From assembly GCA_943704425.1 (NCBI GenBank), contig CALSCP010001346.1, forward strand, positions 1-48,129: a stretch of DNA of 48,129 bases, in the 5' to 3' direction. The translations under genes were made by a program, and so were the position numbers. This document shows, one piece after another, positions 38,219 through 48,129 of this stretch. The notes under the pieces were generated by a model. The model ran no database searches. It saw only the letters and a program-made list of their open reading frames with translations, and was not told the origin of the DNA. How positions within the stretch are numbered: position 1 is the stretch's first letter; each line of letters starts with the position of its first letter. This DNA is from Ministeria vibrans ATCC 50519 (lineage: Eukaryota; Opisthokonta; Filasterea).

Positions 38219-39882
38219 TTACGTAAGGTGGCGGGTAAGAGCGCGCATGGCATAGAGCAGCTCGGCCTGCTCGACGGCGGCAGCCGCAAGCAGCGAAATG
38301 TGTATCTTCTCTGAGTCGGCTAGGCCGGAGGGAAAATCGCGCCAGTCGGCGGGCCCAATGCGCGCTGGGGTGCACACGCTCAGCTTGATCAGCTTCTTGG
38401 TGGCCAGGTTGAGGAGGGTGTTCACTTGGCTGTATGCATAGTCGTCGTTTTGGATCCCTTTGATCCGCTGCACATACTGCCAGATGGCCTAATCACAACC
38501 AGTATGAGCAACAACAACAATAAGAAACACCAAGAGCTGCCTTGAATACTGACCATTCGAAAGGGACCCGTCTCCGTGTTGACGAGAGGCCCAAAGGTGT
38601 TTTGTGTGAGATCCTGAATGACCCGAAACTGCTCGTCGAGTAAATCCCCAGCATAGCGGTATTTGTCTTCGAGCAGCGAGAACGCATGATCGGCCCACGA
38701 GTAGTCTTGCGAGCGCAGCACACCATATTCCTTGGAGCGCACGTTGAAATCGACATGGTGTGTCCATGCAGCTTCCTACACACCAAGAACAATCGCATCC
38801 TTTAGTTTAGTTCACCTCTCTTGCTTTTTCTGATGGCATTATCGCACCGGGTCGATTCGTAGTACGGTAAACCGATGACTTCTGCTGTTCTGTTCGGGTG
38901 GTTCCTCCGTCTCACCCGCTGTACAAAAAAAAAAAAAAAAAAAAAAAAAGAGGGGAAATCAAAACAATGTATGGCTGCAACAGCACGCAAACCTTCAAGT
39001 TGCTCCAACTCCTCAAACTGCACAACATTGTCATCGGTGTCGAGGGTTGTCGTGCCCAGTACGTGCATCGTTTCGGTCAGCTTCTGCAGCCAGGCATCGT
39101 CGTCAGCGCCATGAGCACTTTCGCCACTCACTGTCGCTGCCAGGGACTCCACTGTGTCCTCGTCACGCCCATTCTCCCATGAGTGTCCTCCGTCCAGATC
39201 CACTTCGGGTGTCACTCCAACAGCACAGCAAATGGCCGACAATGCATGAAAGTGTGCCATCAGCACAATCGCTTGCATCAGCTGCGACAACGAGAAGCCA
39301 TCTTCGCCCTTCAAAAGGCACTGCATGCACACACAAATAAAAAGTCGAGAAGCACAACAAATAAATCTTGAATTTTCCAATCTCTCTCTTTCTCCTCCGT
39401 TCGTGTGTGGTTCGTACGGAGACATGCTCGGTAGTCAGTCGCCAAGGCTGGTGTGCCATTATTGTGTTCAGGTACGCCAGATTCTGCAGTTTCTTGGGTG
39501 CCTTGTCCAGTCCCTGCCGAAAATTAGAAAAAGCGACAGTGTGAAGCAAAGAATGCGAAAGCGGACAACAATGGTGCATTTTGGTACCTCAAGCCATGCT
39601 CGGTCACCACCATTGGCCAAAAAGAGATCACTCTGGACCATCACGAGATACTCACAGCCCATTTCGGCAGCAGCCTAAGTCAATGCACAATCCCATCAAT
39701 GACACACGTCAAACATGTCAGGCACACCACAAACACCACACATATAAATAGATAGAGAGAGAGACACACACACACACTGACATTCTCTATCACTTTGTTC
39801 TTTCTTTCTTCTTCTTCCTCTTCTCTCTTCTCTCTCTCTCTGTCTCTATCACTTTGTTTCTTTCTCCCTCATTTCCCTCATT

Positions 39883-39979
<97 letters not shown>

Positions 39980-40686
39980 CTCTCTCTCTCAAACTCTCTC
40001 TCTCTCAAACTCTCTCTCTCTCTCAAACTCTCTCTCTCAAACTCTCTCTCTCTCAAACTCTCTCTCTCTCTCAAACTCTCTCTCTCAAACTCTCTCTCCT
40101 CCCTCCTCTCTCTAGTTTTTAAGTAAATACCATCACGTTGATGTAGTTTCTCCAGGCAAACGGAAGTGGACCGTCACCCTTAAGAAGGAACTGGTGAAGA
40201 CGCAAAAAGACACCGAGGTATTCGGGGTGCATTGCAACCATGTGAATCAGATGACTCGCTCGTCCGTCGTGCACAAAGGTATCCACAAGCAGCTCGTACC
40301 CTCGCTCGTCTTCAAGTGTGTTCGTTATGACAAAAAAGGAGCTCGCCTGCATCGCCATGGGCCGTGGACGCGGAATGGGAATCGCATCGCCAAGTGCCCT
40401 TAAGTCCGCTAAAAGTGAGGCACACGCAATGCGAATGTCCTCAAACGGACACCACGTCGACAGACGAAGAACCGTCGGTAGAAACTCCACGAGATACGCG
40501 CGTGCCGTGTCGTCGCCTTTCATCGCCTCGTTGGCCACTCGCATCACCACCTGCTGGTTCTTCTCCAGCACCACACGACGGTCTTCGGCAGCACGAAGGC
40601 CTAGAGCCTGCAAGAAGGGTGGATGAGCGCAAGGACGATGGCGTGGGCAGTGCGGACACATCCGTCATCTGCCCAGAACGTCTCAT
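38219..40686 (-). CDS. Sestrin
   Basis: Exons 40607-40131, 39674-39588, 39513-39418, 39320-38993, 38918-38848, 38775-38554 and 38488-38219 join in phase to 516 residues plus a short start. Conserved blocks are H-P-E-Y-L-G-V-F, D-G-P-L-P-F-A-W-R-N-Y-I, the Cys of M-G-C-E-Y-L-V, A-H-Q-P-W-R-L-T-T-E-H, L-M-Q-A-I-V-L-M-A-H-F-H, Y-S-W-A-D-H-A-F and C-T-P-A-R-I ending A-M-R-A-L-T-R-H-L-T. Sestrins bind leucine and restrain TORC1 through GATOR2 and have an AhpD-like redox site. The start is unresolved: an ATG at 40686 with nine codons to a GT at 40659 fits in phase, and an exon at 41163-41113 also fits. The intron 40130-39675 contains a long (CT)n tract, yet both sides are sestrin. Confidence 0.9.
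39785..40112. repeat. (CT)n with derived CTCTCTCTCAAA array, sestrin intron
   Basis: A TATCACTTTGTTTC unit pair at about 39787-39865, then about 45 CT units (39886-39975), then a higher-order array of CTCTCTCTCAAA variants (12-14 bp, about nine copies) to 40099. The AAA-marked units show how a new minisatellite grows out of the dinucleotide tract. Confidence 0.92.
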
Positions 40687-41112
40687 AGTGTGTTCTTGCT
40701 AACTCCCTGGCTCCCCGCGACACGAATGGAAACGGAAACACTTCCGAGAGACTTTTAAATACCCATAAGACACCCCACACGTAAAAGACACCAGCAATGA
40801 GAGATTGTCTCAGTTTCAATGAGTCAGAGAAAAAAAGAAAAAAAAACGCGCGAGAAACTTTGTCATTTTAACACCAACGCAACCCATTAGACGTCGCCAT
40901 ATTGCTCGTGTTCAGGTTTACGCAATGGGATTCTTCGGTATCGCAGTAGAATTCAGCGAGAATCAACTCGCAACTGTTGAAACGGTTGGCGTTGTTTCAG
41001 CTTTTTTTTTTTTTTCTCTCGCTCTCCCTTTGTCTCTTCTCTCGTTCGTTGTTGGGTCGAGGGTGCGCGACGGCGAGCGCGGCGAGCAGTTGATACGCAG
41101 CTGCAGCGATAC

Positions 41113-41163
41113 CTGGGCGATTTCACGGGCGGTCATGCGCTCCTCGATCTCCGCGTCCGTCAT
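41113..41163 (-). CDS. Candidate first exon (sestrin 5' exon or small gene)
   Basis: ATG at 41163 opens M-T-D-A-E-I-E-E-R-M-T-A-R-E-I-A-Q up to a GTATCG donor at 41112. The exon ends in phase 0, which would join sestrin exon 40607 in phase. A second open stretch (E-L-I-L-A-E-F-Y-C-D-T-E-E) lies after an ACAG acceptor near 40977 but in another phase. RNA evidence would be needed to choose; a separate small gene is possible. Confidence 0.35.
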
Positions 41164-41174
41164 GGTGGGCGTTT

Positions 41175-41292
41175 GAAGGGCACACGCGAGCGATTGCAGA
41201 GAGAGGGGGAAGGGGACGCCTTTCGATCACACACGCGAGCGGTTCCAGAGGACGCCTTTCGATCGCACACGCGAGCGTTTCGAGAGAGTGTG
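41175..41292. repeat. CACACGCGAGCG repeat upstream of candidate exon
   Basis: CACACGCGAGCG occurs three times (about 41180, 41230, 41268), the last two inside a 38-bp imperfect duplication that includes GACGCCTTTCGATC. It is GC-rich in an otherwise AT-rich spacer and sits just upstream of the minus-strand ATG at 41163, so a promoter role is possible. The rest of the spacer to 41611 shows nothing I recognise. Confidence 0.65.
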
Positions 41293-41611
41293 TGTCGCCG
41301 GGGGGGAGGGCGGGGACCAGCGGCACGGAGCAGATCAATAAAAAGGAGAGTGGAGAAAAGGGAGGGAAGAGTGACAGCAAGTCTCAAAAATTTAGTGAGT
41401 GATTCAGTGGTAAATGAGTGGTTGTGATTATTTTTGACTAATCATTGATAACAAAATTATTAATATGGACTGTGGAATATACGAATGATCGCAATACCGA
41501 ATGATCACCGCCGCTCCACTGCGTGCCATAGAGTTAAGACCGTTTTGGTGCATGCATGGGAGCAGACCGAGTGTTGTAGTCTTAAGCGGCTTAATTAAGT
41601 ATTGCAATCCT

Positions 41612-41955
41612 TTATTCTCCCAATTTCTTATCCATCTCCATCTTATGAAGTTGCAACTGCGCAAGTCTTTGATCGCGCCATTTCATCCGTTCTTGTAACG
41701 ACTAAACAAAGAACAATAATAGCTCTTAACTGGTAATTATTACTATTCATAATACTCACGTCAGTCGGACATCGCTCGTTCATCTCGCGCGACAATTTGT
41801 CGACCGTTGGGCCAATCATTCGATGCGGTGCAGAGGCACTTGAAACAACTCGTTGAATCCCTTCACTGTACCGTTCAAAGTAGTCACTCGTTCCTACATA
41901 ATAATAAAAAATAAAACGTCATTATAAAGTAATAATAATAATAGTAATAATAATA

Positions 41956-42018
<63 letters not shown>

Positions 42019-43045
42019 GCAGTGGCGATTACATCCATCTTTCGTACCCTTTGGCGCATTCAAATGGATCGTCTCAAATGGGCCCATAAATGACCAGCGG
42101 AGGGCCAGTCCGTCTTTGATGCTCGTGTCCACATCTTCCGCCGAACAGATTCCCTCCTTACATTCCATTGGATTCGATTAGGGAAAAGACATCTTTAGAC
42201 TCTTTTCGTAATAAAATACCTCTACAAGTCGATACGCTTCCATCAGCAGGGCGTCTAAGAAAAAGAAAACAATCCAAAACGAAAAAATAGTATATTAGAC
42301 CATGATTAGTAGAGTACATAAGAAATGCACACATTGAAGTCGATTGACGACAAAGCCGTCCGTCTCGCGCGAGAGCGACACGGGCTTCTGGCGCACCGAT
42401 ATCATAAGCTGACGCGTGCGTTGTTGCACGTCTTGCGACGTCCATGGCGCCGGAATGATTTCAACGACGGGTATGAGTGTTGGCGGATTCACTGGGTGAG
42501 ACACAATGACTTGGGCGCGGTGCTTAAGCGATTGGCTGAAGAGCGACGGCATTAGGCAGCTCGTTGATGACGACAGTACGATTGTCTCGTCGCCAAATTC
42601 GTCACAGAGCGCATCGAGTTCGCCAAAGACGCGCTCTTTCAGCTCGATGCTCTCCGGCACACACTCTTGGACGTGCTGTGCGTCGCTCACTGCGTCGCGA
42701 AGCGTCTCCGCAACTCCCACACGCGTCATCACCTCGTCCACCGTCTGATCCCACAGGAGTCCTTGGTCCGAGAGTGCCTGCAGCTGTTCGCGGATTGATT
42801 CGAGCGCTTGGCTGGCTTGCGATGGAATGGCGTCGAAGAGTGCAACGTTGTGTGAGGCCCGAGAGAAAATCTACACAGAAAGAGCAAGGTCGTTGGCATG
42901 AGCAGTGACAACAGGGGCTTGGCAGGAGCGACGCTTGTCCGTACAATGGCCCAACAACGTCCAATGAGTCCGCTAGAAAGATCAGTCAGTCAATGGGAGT
43001 TGTTTGTTTTGTTGTGTCTCACGATCCAACAATGGCAATCTTCAT
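41612..43045 (-). CDS. CRYL1: L-gulonate 3-dehydrogenase / lambda-crystallin homologue
   Basis: Exons 43045-43023, 42972-42945, 42870-42333, 42254-42220, 42156-42048, 41893-41760 and 41701-41612 give 318 residues, almost exactly the family length. The NAD-binding start is I-A-I-V-G-S-G-L-I-G-R, followed by Q-E-C-V-P-E-S-I-E-L-K, S-S-S-T-S-C-L-M-P-S, S-H-P-V-N-P-P (catalytic His region), F-V-V-N-R-L-Q and F-M-G-P-F-E-T-I-H-L-N. It belongs to the 3-hydroxyacyl-CoA dehydrogenase fold and is expected to oxidise L-gulonate in the cytosolic uronate pathway. An (AAT)n tract fills the intron 42047-41894. One acceptor is TAAG (42158). Complete. Confidence 0.93.
41936..42018. repeat. (AAT)n microsatellite in CRYL1 intron
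   Basis: About 27 AAT units with two early AGT interruptions. Confidence 0.95.
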
Positions 43046-43233
43046 CGATTCAACTGTGTTTTGTAACTTGGTATTATGGACTTATAGGCCTTAGAGGATC
43101 CCCTCTGTTGTTTTTCGAATTATAAAGAAACTGTGTATATAAAACTAAGAAAGTGAAAGTAATCGAGAATAAACAACTCTCACCATCATTCGTTATAACT
43201 TCACACAAAGACACATCTTTTAATTATTATTTG
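43046..43233. promoter_or_regulatory. Divergent promoter, CRYL1 | HAUS8-like
   Basis: A 188-bp spacer containing TTTTTCGAAT at 43111-43120 followed by TATAAAG at 43121, and TATATAAAA near 43137. The TATA-like elements are better than in the other spacers. Role inferred from position. Confidence 0.45.
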
Positions 43234-44077
43234 ATGGAGCGAATAATGACCTCCCCTGCTACCACACTAGCGTCTGATATTGACCGCATTCGAGGAGAAC
43301 GCGCTGATCGACAAAGACGTGAACTTTCAAGGGCACCTCCAACGAGCGCACGTCCGGCGTCGCGCGTCGACGACATGAGCATCCTTCGCTGCCAATTGGT
43401 GCAGTGGTACTTTCTACGGGCGAGAGCAACCACGTCGAAGGCGGCGTACAGTCGCGATGCCAAAGTAAGTAACGCTCAACACACAACAGTCATAATACGT
43501 TTGTCTCTTAGTCTCAGTGTCACAAAGTGTGGGAGCACACGGAGAAGATTCGCCAGGAAATAGCGGCGCTACAACAGCATATTGCTGCCACACGACTGCG
43601 TCAGCATCTGGATGGTATTGTGAGCATACAACCGGCGCTCTTAGCGGCGCTACTTGCATCTCTTCCCGCCCACCGAGCCCGCTGTCGTCGTCTTGGTGCT
43701 GCCCTTGAGTCGGTGGTACACCGCCTACCTCTCGAGGGGGTTGCTGTCGGAGGTGATCTTGCCGCACTGACGAGCGAGCTCGAGCAGGGCGCAGCGGTCC
43801 TTGAGCGTGTCACACGAGCGACACACTCGCGCGCACAGAATGTAAGCTACCTGCTACCTCAATAATACATATTGATATATATGTGTGTATGTGTGTGTGC
43901 GTGTGTGTGTTTCACACCATTTTCACCTTCGTTGTTTTCTTCTCCCAGGTGATTGCCTTTGCGCAGTCCACGAAACAAACACAGCTGGTCATTCAACAGC
44001 AACAAGCGAAACTGAAAGAGTGCGAGCGTCTCTTGCGCGCCTCAGTCGCCGCTCTCTATGAAGAAATTCTTGTCTAA
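43234..44077 (+). CDS. Augmin complex subunit 8-like (HAUS8/QWRF type)
   Basis: Exons 43234-43464, 43512-43841 and 43949-44077 join in phase to 229 residues. The N-terminal 50 residues are basic and disordered, as in the microtubule-binding tail of HAUS8. Then comes L-R-C-Q-L-V-Q-W-Y-F-L-R-A-R-A, matching the Q-W-x-F core of HAUS8/QWRF proteins, and a mostly helical remainder (V-W-E-H-T-E-K-I-R-Q-E-I-A-A-L; Q-Q-Q-Q-A-K-L-K-E-C-E). Augmin nucleates branched microtubules in the spindle through gamma-tubulin. The protein is shorter than human HAUS8 (about 410) mainly because of a shorter tail. The call is by motif and helical layout and is moderately secure. Confidence 0.65.
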
Positions 44078-44336
44078 GCCCTAAAGTCTTCTTGGACCCT
44101 TGTACAGCGTAATGTAACACTACGTACCTGTAACGTATCTAACGATACGATTTCAATTATAATTTTACGGTGCATATTGCTATGTTATACGTTATTTTTC
44201 TCTTTCTCGTCCTCCCCGCCACGCTGGCAGTTTGAGCTGGACATTGACAACATAATGAAGAAAGAAGGATACACTAGCGAATGGGGGGTTTTTTATTTTT
44301 GTGTGTGTGTGTGTGTTTTGTACAGAATGATTTCGT
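44078..44336. other. Spacer with an orphan exon-like stretch
   Basis: After a CTGGCAG acceptor at 44230, an open stretch reads F-E-L-D-I-D-N-I-M-K-K-E-G-Y-T-S-E-W before low-complexity (GT)n sequence. It has coding character but no partner exon in phase with HAUS8, which has already stopped. It may be a relic or the end of another gene. Confidence 0.3.
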
Positions 44337-45665
44337 CTAGGAGTGCGCCAAGTCGAGAATGCGCTTGAGAGCAGAGGGATCTGCAAGACGACGTTTGCGC
44401 TCGGAGACGGGAAGGGAGGAAGAAGGCGCGGGGGAAGCAGTCGTCACAGAGGTAGTGGTGGCGGGGGCAGCGATTGGAGGAGTGGGGTTGGTGTTGACGG
44501 GAGGGGTGCGCAAGAGATCTCTTGGCGTGCGGGCTGGTTGGGGCGGCTGTGCAGTCGTAGTAGCGGTGGTGGTAGTAGTAGTTGTGTCTGATGTCTTTCT
44601 AGGGGGTGTAGAAAGCAGAACAGTGGGGTCAAGGGTGCGGAGGAGCCGCTCGACAAAGGTATCGGCGTGTTCGGCGGCGGCAAGGCCTGCTTGCTTCAAG
44701 GGTGAGTCGGCCTTGGGCGATGTGCCCGGCTCGTCTTGGAGCTGCTGTTGTTGCTGGCGCGTATTGATAAACTCGGCAATGTCTTGAGGATTCAGCAAGG
44801 AACTGAGGAGTTTTGAGTCGAAGGGGAGCGAGTCTTCGTCGGGAGGGTCGGCACGCCGTCGTGGGTGAGTTGATTTGCGGTGTCGTTTCGAAGGGGACAC
44901 TTGTTGTGGCGGTGGTGGCTGGAGCGGGTCTTGTTGCAGTTGCATATGTGTACTTGAAGAAGGAGAAGATGTTGTTGTGGAGGAGCTGGCGGCTGCCGAG
45001 GCGGCGGCGACGGCAAGTGCACTTTCGAGCGACGCAATTCGTCTCGCCTTGTTGGCTGCTTGCGCCTTGGCTCCCGTCGATATCTTTCGTCTCTTTTTCA
45101 CCGGTGGGCTAATGATGGCGTCGTCGTCGTCGTCGTCGTCGTCTTGATTGAAGACCAATTCGTATTCGTCGTCGTCGTCGTTGTCGTCGCCGTTGTCGTG
45201 CTCTCCTGCCCCTACAGCAGCAACACCCGCTTCCTCAACCACCGTCGCCGCGGAACGCTTCCTCTTCGGCTTGCTCTGCTGTTTCCTCGCCGCAGACGAG
45301 ACGGCAGGCGAGGATGGTGACGCTTTGCCTTTCTTCCGGCTGGCAGTGGACTGTTGAGCGGGGGAAACGCGCGCGTCGAGGCGCCGCTGTTCTTCGTTGG
45401 CGCGTAAACGCAGGTAGTCGTTGACGATAGTTTTCAGGGGCACAGGCGACATGTCGGGAGGCGGTGCGCCTACTGCCTCTAGCAGCGACTGTGCCTCGAC
45501 GTTAAGAGAGTCCATGGTGCGCAGGAGATTGGCAGACGCGAGGAATTCTGCAAGGGAAACAAATGTGGGTGAGTCTCGCATACGATGGAAGAGAGCGATC
45601 GGTGTACCGCGAACGAGGACGGCAACGTGTGCATCCGTTGCCGTGGGTGGGTCCATGATGATCAA
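44337..45665 (-). CDS. Low-complexity, probably nuclear protein of unknown function
   Basis: A single open frame of 442 residues; ATG at 45665 with a second at 45656. The first 100 residues look folded (H-V-A-V-L-V-R-G-T-P-I-A-L-F-H; L-L-E-A-V-G-A-P-P-P). The rest is disordered: several basic clusters (R-K-K-G-K, K-P-K-R-K-R, V-K-K-R-R-K), an eight-Asp run encoded by a (GTC)n repeat on the plus strand at about 45119-45144, a Gln run, and Thr/Pro stretches with many T-P sites, suited to phosphorylation. It ends in a short helix (L-K-R-I-L-D-L-A-H-S). I do not recognise a family. Confidence 0.7.
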   Translation of the reverse strand: MIIMDPPTATDAHVAVLVRGTPIALFHRMRDSPTFVSLAEFLASANLLRTMDSLNVEAQSLLEAVGAPPPDMSPVPLKTIVNDYLRLRANEEQRRLDARVSPAQQSTASRKKGKASPSSPAVSSAARKQQSKPKRKRSAATVVEEAGVAAVGAGEHDNGDDNDDDDEYELVFNQDDDDDDDDAIISPPVKKRRKISTGAKAQAANKARRIASLESALAVAAASAAASSSTTTSSPSSSTHMQLQQDPLQPPPPQQVSPSKRHRKSTHPRRRADPPDEDSLPFDSKLLSSLLNPQDIAEFINTRQQQQQLQDEPGTSPKADSPLKQAGLAAAEHADTFVERLLRTLDPTVLLSTPPRKTSDTTTTTTTATTTAQPPQPARTPRDLLRTPPVNTNPTPPIAAPATTTSVTTASPAPSSSLPVSERKRRLADPSALKRILDLAHS

Positions 45666-45796
45666 AAAAAATAAATTATAATGACTTAACTACTTTCCTC
45701 TATGTTGATATTAATTTCATGTACAATGCACGTTGACTACAAGTGATATTTAGGGGGCTTTTTTGTGTCCTCGGCCCATTTCCTGCTCGCCTCTTC

Positions 45797-46684
45797 TTAC
45801 AACTTCTCCAGTGATAATGTCGTTAATCTACACCGTACAAAAAAGAGGATCAGAAAGAGTTCTCTATTAGGTTTGTTGAATACCCTTCTAGCAGATCAAA
45901 AACATCATCGTTCACCTCCAGTGATCCGTCGAGGTGTTTTCGTACTCGCTCAAGAACATCCTCCGGACCTTGTGGATCGTCTGCACCGTTGCCCAACGAC
46001 TGAGACACCGCTGCGAGCAGGTCGACGACATGACGAATTTCGGTGAGCAGCTGGGGAGTCGCACTGGTGAATTTGCGCAGCACACGTAATCGACCGCTTG
46101 CATAATGGATGGGTGTGTTGCCACGAGCGTCGCGTTGGGAGGGAGAGGCGCCGCCTTGAATGAGAGCTGTGATGGCCGCAATGTGATTGGTGCAGGCGGC
46201 AAGGTGCAGAGGCGCATTGCCTTGGCGATCGACACTGCTCACGGAGGCGCCGCTCTCGACGAGAAAGTTAATCATGGCCACGTTTCCCTTGGTGGCAGCA
46301 AAGTGCGCCGCTGTGCGACCAAGGTCGTCTGCAGCGTTGACATTCACAGCGGCATCGACAAGTTCACGGACTCGCTCAATATTTTCCCTTGCCACCGCTC
46401 GACGCAGCTCCTCCTCGCGCGACTCTTTCGTTGGCGCTCGTGCAGCACGAGTAGCCACCGTAGCCGGCGCCACTCGGTGGTCAAGACGCAAACGTCGTCG
46501 TCGGCTCACTTTGCCGTGAAAATCATGTTGCACTTCAGACTGTTCCTCTTCGAATCTGACATGAAGCGCAAATTAGATATGATGATCTCCATAAATGACG
46601 CACGCACTGTTCTATTGCTCTTATATCTTCGTCGGTTGGCAGGCGCGGGAGCTTCCGAGGAGGAATTGGCGGAGGACTGTCCAT
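45797..46684 (-). CDS. Ankyrin-repeat protein, ANKRD54-like
   Basis: Exons 46684-46608, 46555-45884 and 45827-45797 join in phase to 259 residues. A Pro-rich start (M-D-S-P-P-P-I-P-P-R-K-L-P) and basic patch (S-R-R-R-R-L-R) precede four ankyrin repeats: D-D-L-G-R-T-A-A-H-F-A, R-Q-G-N-A-P-L-H-L-A-A-C-T-N-H, R-G-N-T-P-I-H-Y-A. The C-terminal helical part ending L-L-E-G-L-T-T-L-S-L matches the tail of ANKRD54, as does the C-T-N-H repeat. ANKRD54 is a nucleocytoplasmic shuttling adaptor in animals. Complete and head to head with RNASEH2C. Confidence 0.82.
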
Positions 46685-46828
46685 CAAGTAAAAAAAATGA
46701 CATAATTTGAGACTTTGAGTTTGTTTTGACTCATTACTCATTTGAGATTTCACTCCATTCAGTGCTCACAATTCACAAATTCACTGTTTTTACATTTCCT
46801 TTTGTGCCATTTGAAAAAGAAGTGATAG
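46685..46828. promoter_or_regulatory. Divergent promoter, ANKRD54-like | RNASEH2C
   Basis: A 144-bp AT-rich spacer between diverging starts with repeated TTTGAG and GACTCATTACTCATTTGAG near 46727-46745. No TATA box evident. Confidence 0.35.
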
Positions 46829-47490
46829 ATGGCGGACATTCGGGTGAACGATGTGTCGTCGACAACACAGGAAAAGGCGGTGATTCATCATGTACAACAC
46901 ACACAACTTTGAAAGACTCTCCTTGATCGGTCTCCTTCCTCTTTCGTCCGCTCTCTTATCCCGCTGTGCAGATGCCTTGCCAGATTGACTGTAACTCTGA
47001 CGCGCCTGTGAGCACATACCTTGTTGTGACTGGCGAGAATGGCGAAGATTTGACGGGTACTGCAACACATTGAAACGTCTTTGCTCACCGCAACGCGCTT
47101 GCCTGTGTCTTTCAGGCCAGCCTGGCGAAGTGAAGGAATCGCACTTCCGAGGACGTTTAATACGCGGGATTGACCTGCCGTTGCCAGAGAACGCGTCTGG
47201 TACAGATTGATGAAGGAGAGTTGTGAGACAGTCGAGTCTCACCATGCTCTTCCTAGGGTTTGTGTTGAAAGAGAGTCGCGTGCCTTCAAACGACACGGAC
47301 GAACGTGTGTGGTCAGTGGCGGAGCGATTTGACAAAATCACCCGTTGGGACTTGGAGGTGAGTTGGACGACTCTTGTTGACTCCTTTGACGTTTTGTGCT
47401 CTGCGATAGGCCACTCCGACCGCGAATGACACTGTTCGTCGCAGCTTTGAATGGATGGCGCTCTCGTCGTCGCTTCACGCGCCATTGTAA
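46829..47490 (+). CDS. RNASEH2C: Ribonuclease H2 subunit C
   Basis: Exons 46829-46891, 46972-47056, 47116-47199, 47257-47357 and 47410-47490 join in phase to 137 residues; four of the five are under 102 bp. Family blocks are H-H-M-P-C-Q-I, A-P-V-S-T-Y-L, F-R-G-R-L-I-R-G, L-P-L-P-E, G-F-V-L-K and the end F-E-W-M-A-L-S-S-S-L-H-A-P-L. RNASEH2C forms the RNase H2 trimer with the catalytic A subunit and B, removing ribonucleotides from DNA in the nucleus. No single exon is long enough to reveal the gene; it is only visible after splicing. Confidence 0.9.
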
Positions 47491-47769
47491 TATCATTTTG
47501 TAAGAAATAAATAAACAAACAACAAAGTCAATAGAACTTGCGCCTGCTCAACTCTGTGTCACCGCCGTGATTGGTTATTGTAATTACACCTCATCATAAT
47601 TATTAAGAAGAAGAAGAAGAAGAATACAACCCATTTATGAATGATAGAGTCACCATATTAATTATTTGTAGCTGAAAAGCTCTTATTTCTGTTAAAACGG
47701 AAAAGTTTATAGTTAAACTCAGTAAACTCACTTAGTTTAAACAATCATTTTCTTCGCTTCACATTCAGC
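47491..47769. other. Intergenic, RNASEH2C to last gene
   Basis: A 279-bp AT-rich spacer with an (AAG)n run near 47607. No RNA gene or ORF recognised. Confidence 0.6.
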
Positions 47770-47997
47770 ATGCCAGGCGACATCCCAATGACCCCGACAA
47801 CGCCGGCGCCGCCAAAGGCCAAGCCGCTGCAGCGTGTGCTCAACGAGACTGCAACGGCGACCATTCGAACCAACGTCTCACTCCTCTCCAAACTCGTCCA
47901 CAGCAGCGTAAGTGTTTCGCCTCCCTCCCAACCCCGCATAGTCCTTTTGCATGGCCACGCACTCATCCTCCGCATTGCGCCCACACAATTGTCTTCT

Positions 47998-48034
<37 letters not shown>

Positions 48035-48129
48035 ATCTCTCTCTCTGTCGTCTCTCCTTCTGGTACAGGCTGCAAGAATGAGCAAAAGTTTATCCCTTGA
48101 CATGTCAGGACGACAGGGCGACAAGGGCG
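47770..48129 (+). CDS. 5' end of an unknown gene
   Basis: Exon 47770-47907 (M-P-G-D-I-P-M-T-P-T-T-P, then L-Q-R-V-L-N-E-T) and a second exon from 48069 (A-A-R-M-S-K-S-L-S-L-D-M-S-G-R-Q) in matching phase, running off the window. The N-terminus is Pro/Thr-rich then helical. The intron contains a (CT)n tract. No family recognised from 66 residues. Confidence 0.55.

Noticed and set aside
41884-42168. Minus-strand frame with a long tyrosine run
   Set aside because: It is the (AAT)n intron of CRYL1 read in one frame; CRYL1 exons on either side splice over it.

Overview
The window is nuclear DNA from a unicellular eukaryote with dense, short, mostly GT-AG introns. Exons are GC-richer than the introns, and introns are loaded with simple repeats: (CT)n/(GA)n, (AAT)n, (GT)n and a recurring 27-29 bp minisatellite built around TATCACTTTGTTTCTTTCTC. 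The gene set includes a two-kinase-domain RSK/MSK-type protein, sestrin, a RasGEF, kinesin-2, an augmin HAUS8-like subunit, an ANKRD54-like protein and CRYL1. This looks most like a unicellular relative of animals (holozoan) or another amorphean. That placement is inference from gene content only.

Layout. 1-3196: 3' part of a chlorophyllase-like hydrolase (+), a DMSP-lyase-like cupin exon (-) and the N-terminal third of DNA polymerase alpha subunit B (-). 3301-9374: NOL9/GRC3 polynucleotide kinase (+), VAC14 (+) lacking its C-terminus, and an unrelated tail-anchored C-terminal exon. 9494-15746: a type II membrane putative glycosyltransferase (-), an EAF-like elongation factor (-) and an RSK/MSK-like kinase (+) cut off inside its second kinase domain. 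15881-21370: RAD50 (-) in about 26 small exons, lacking its C-terminal ATPase lobe. 21744-31751: kinesin-2 (+), GH99 endomannosidase (+), a Cys/His-rich orphan (+), RasGEF (+). 32037-37719: a small single-pass membrane protein (-), a WD40 protein (+), a threonine-dehydrogenase-like MDR enzyme (-) and an unknown helical protein (+). 38219-48129: sestrin (-), CRYL1 (-), HAUS8-like (+), a low-complexity nuclear protein (-), ANKRD54-like (-), RNASEH2C (+) and the 5' end of an unknown gene (+).

The most striking feature is not a single gene. Four conserved genes (POLA2, VAC14, RSK, RAD50) stop in mid-protein, each at an intron donor. At three places the next sequence is a simple-repeat tract followed by exons of a different gene, and where the strand allows, the reading phase does not match across the gap. 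The sober explanation is assembly misjoining at repeats. Rearrangement by repeat recombination, or genuinely split genes joined in trans, are less likely alternatives that RNA and long reads would settle.

Other general features are seven close head-to-head gene pairs (about 70-375 bp apart), a large class of GTAC... splice donors, and repeats of one intronic minisatellite in unrelated genes in both orientations. The neighbouring genes are functionally unrelated; I see no operon-like or pathway cluster.
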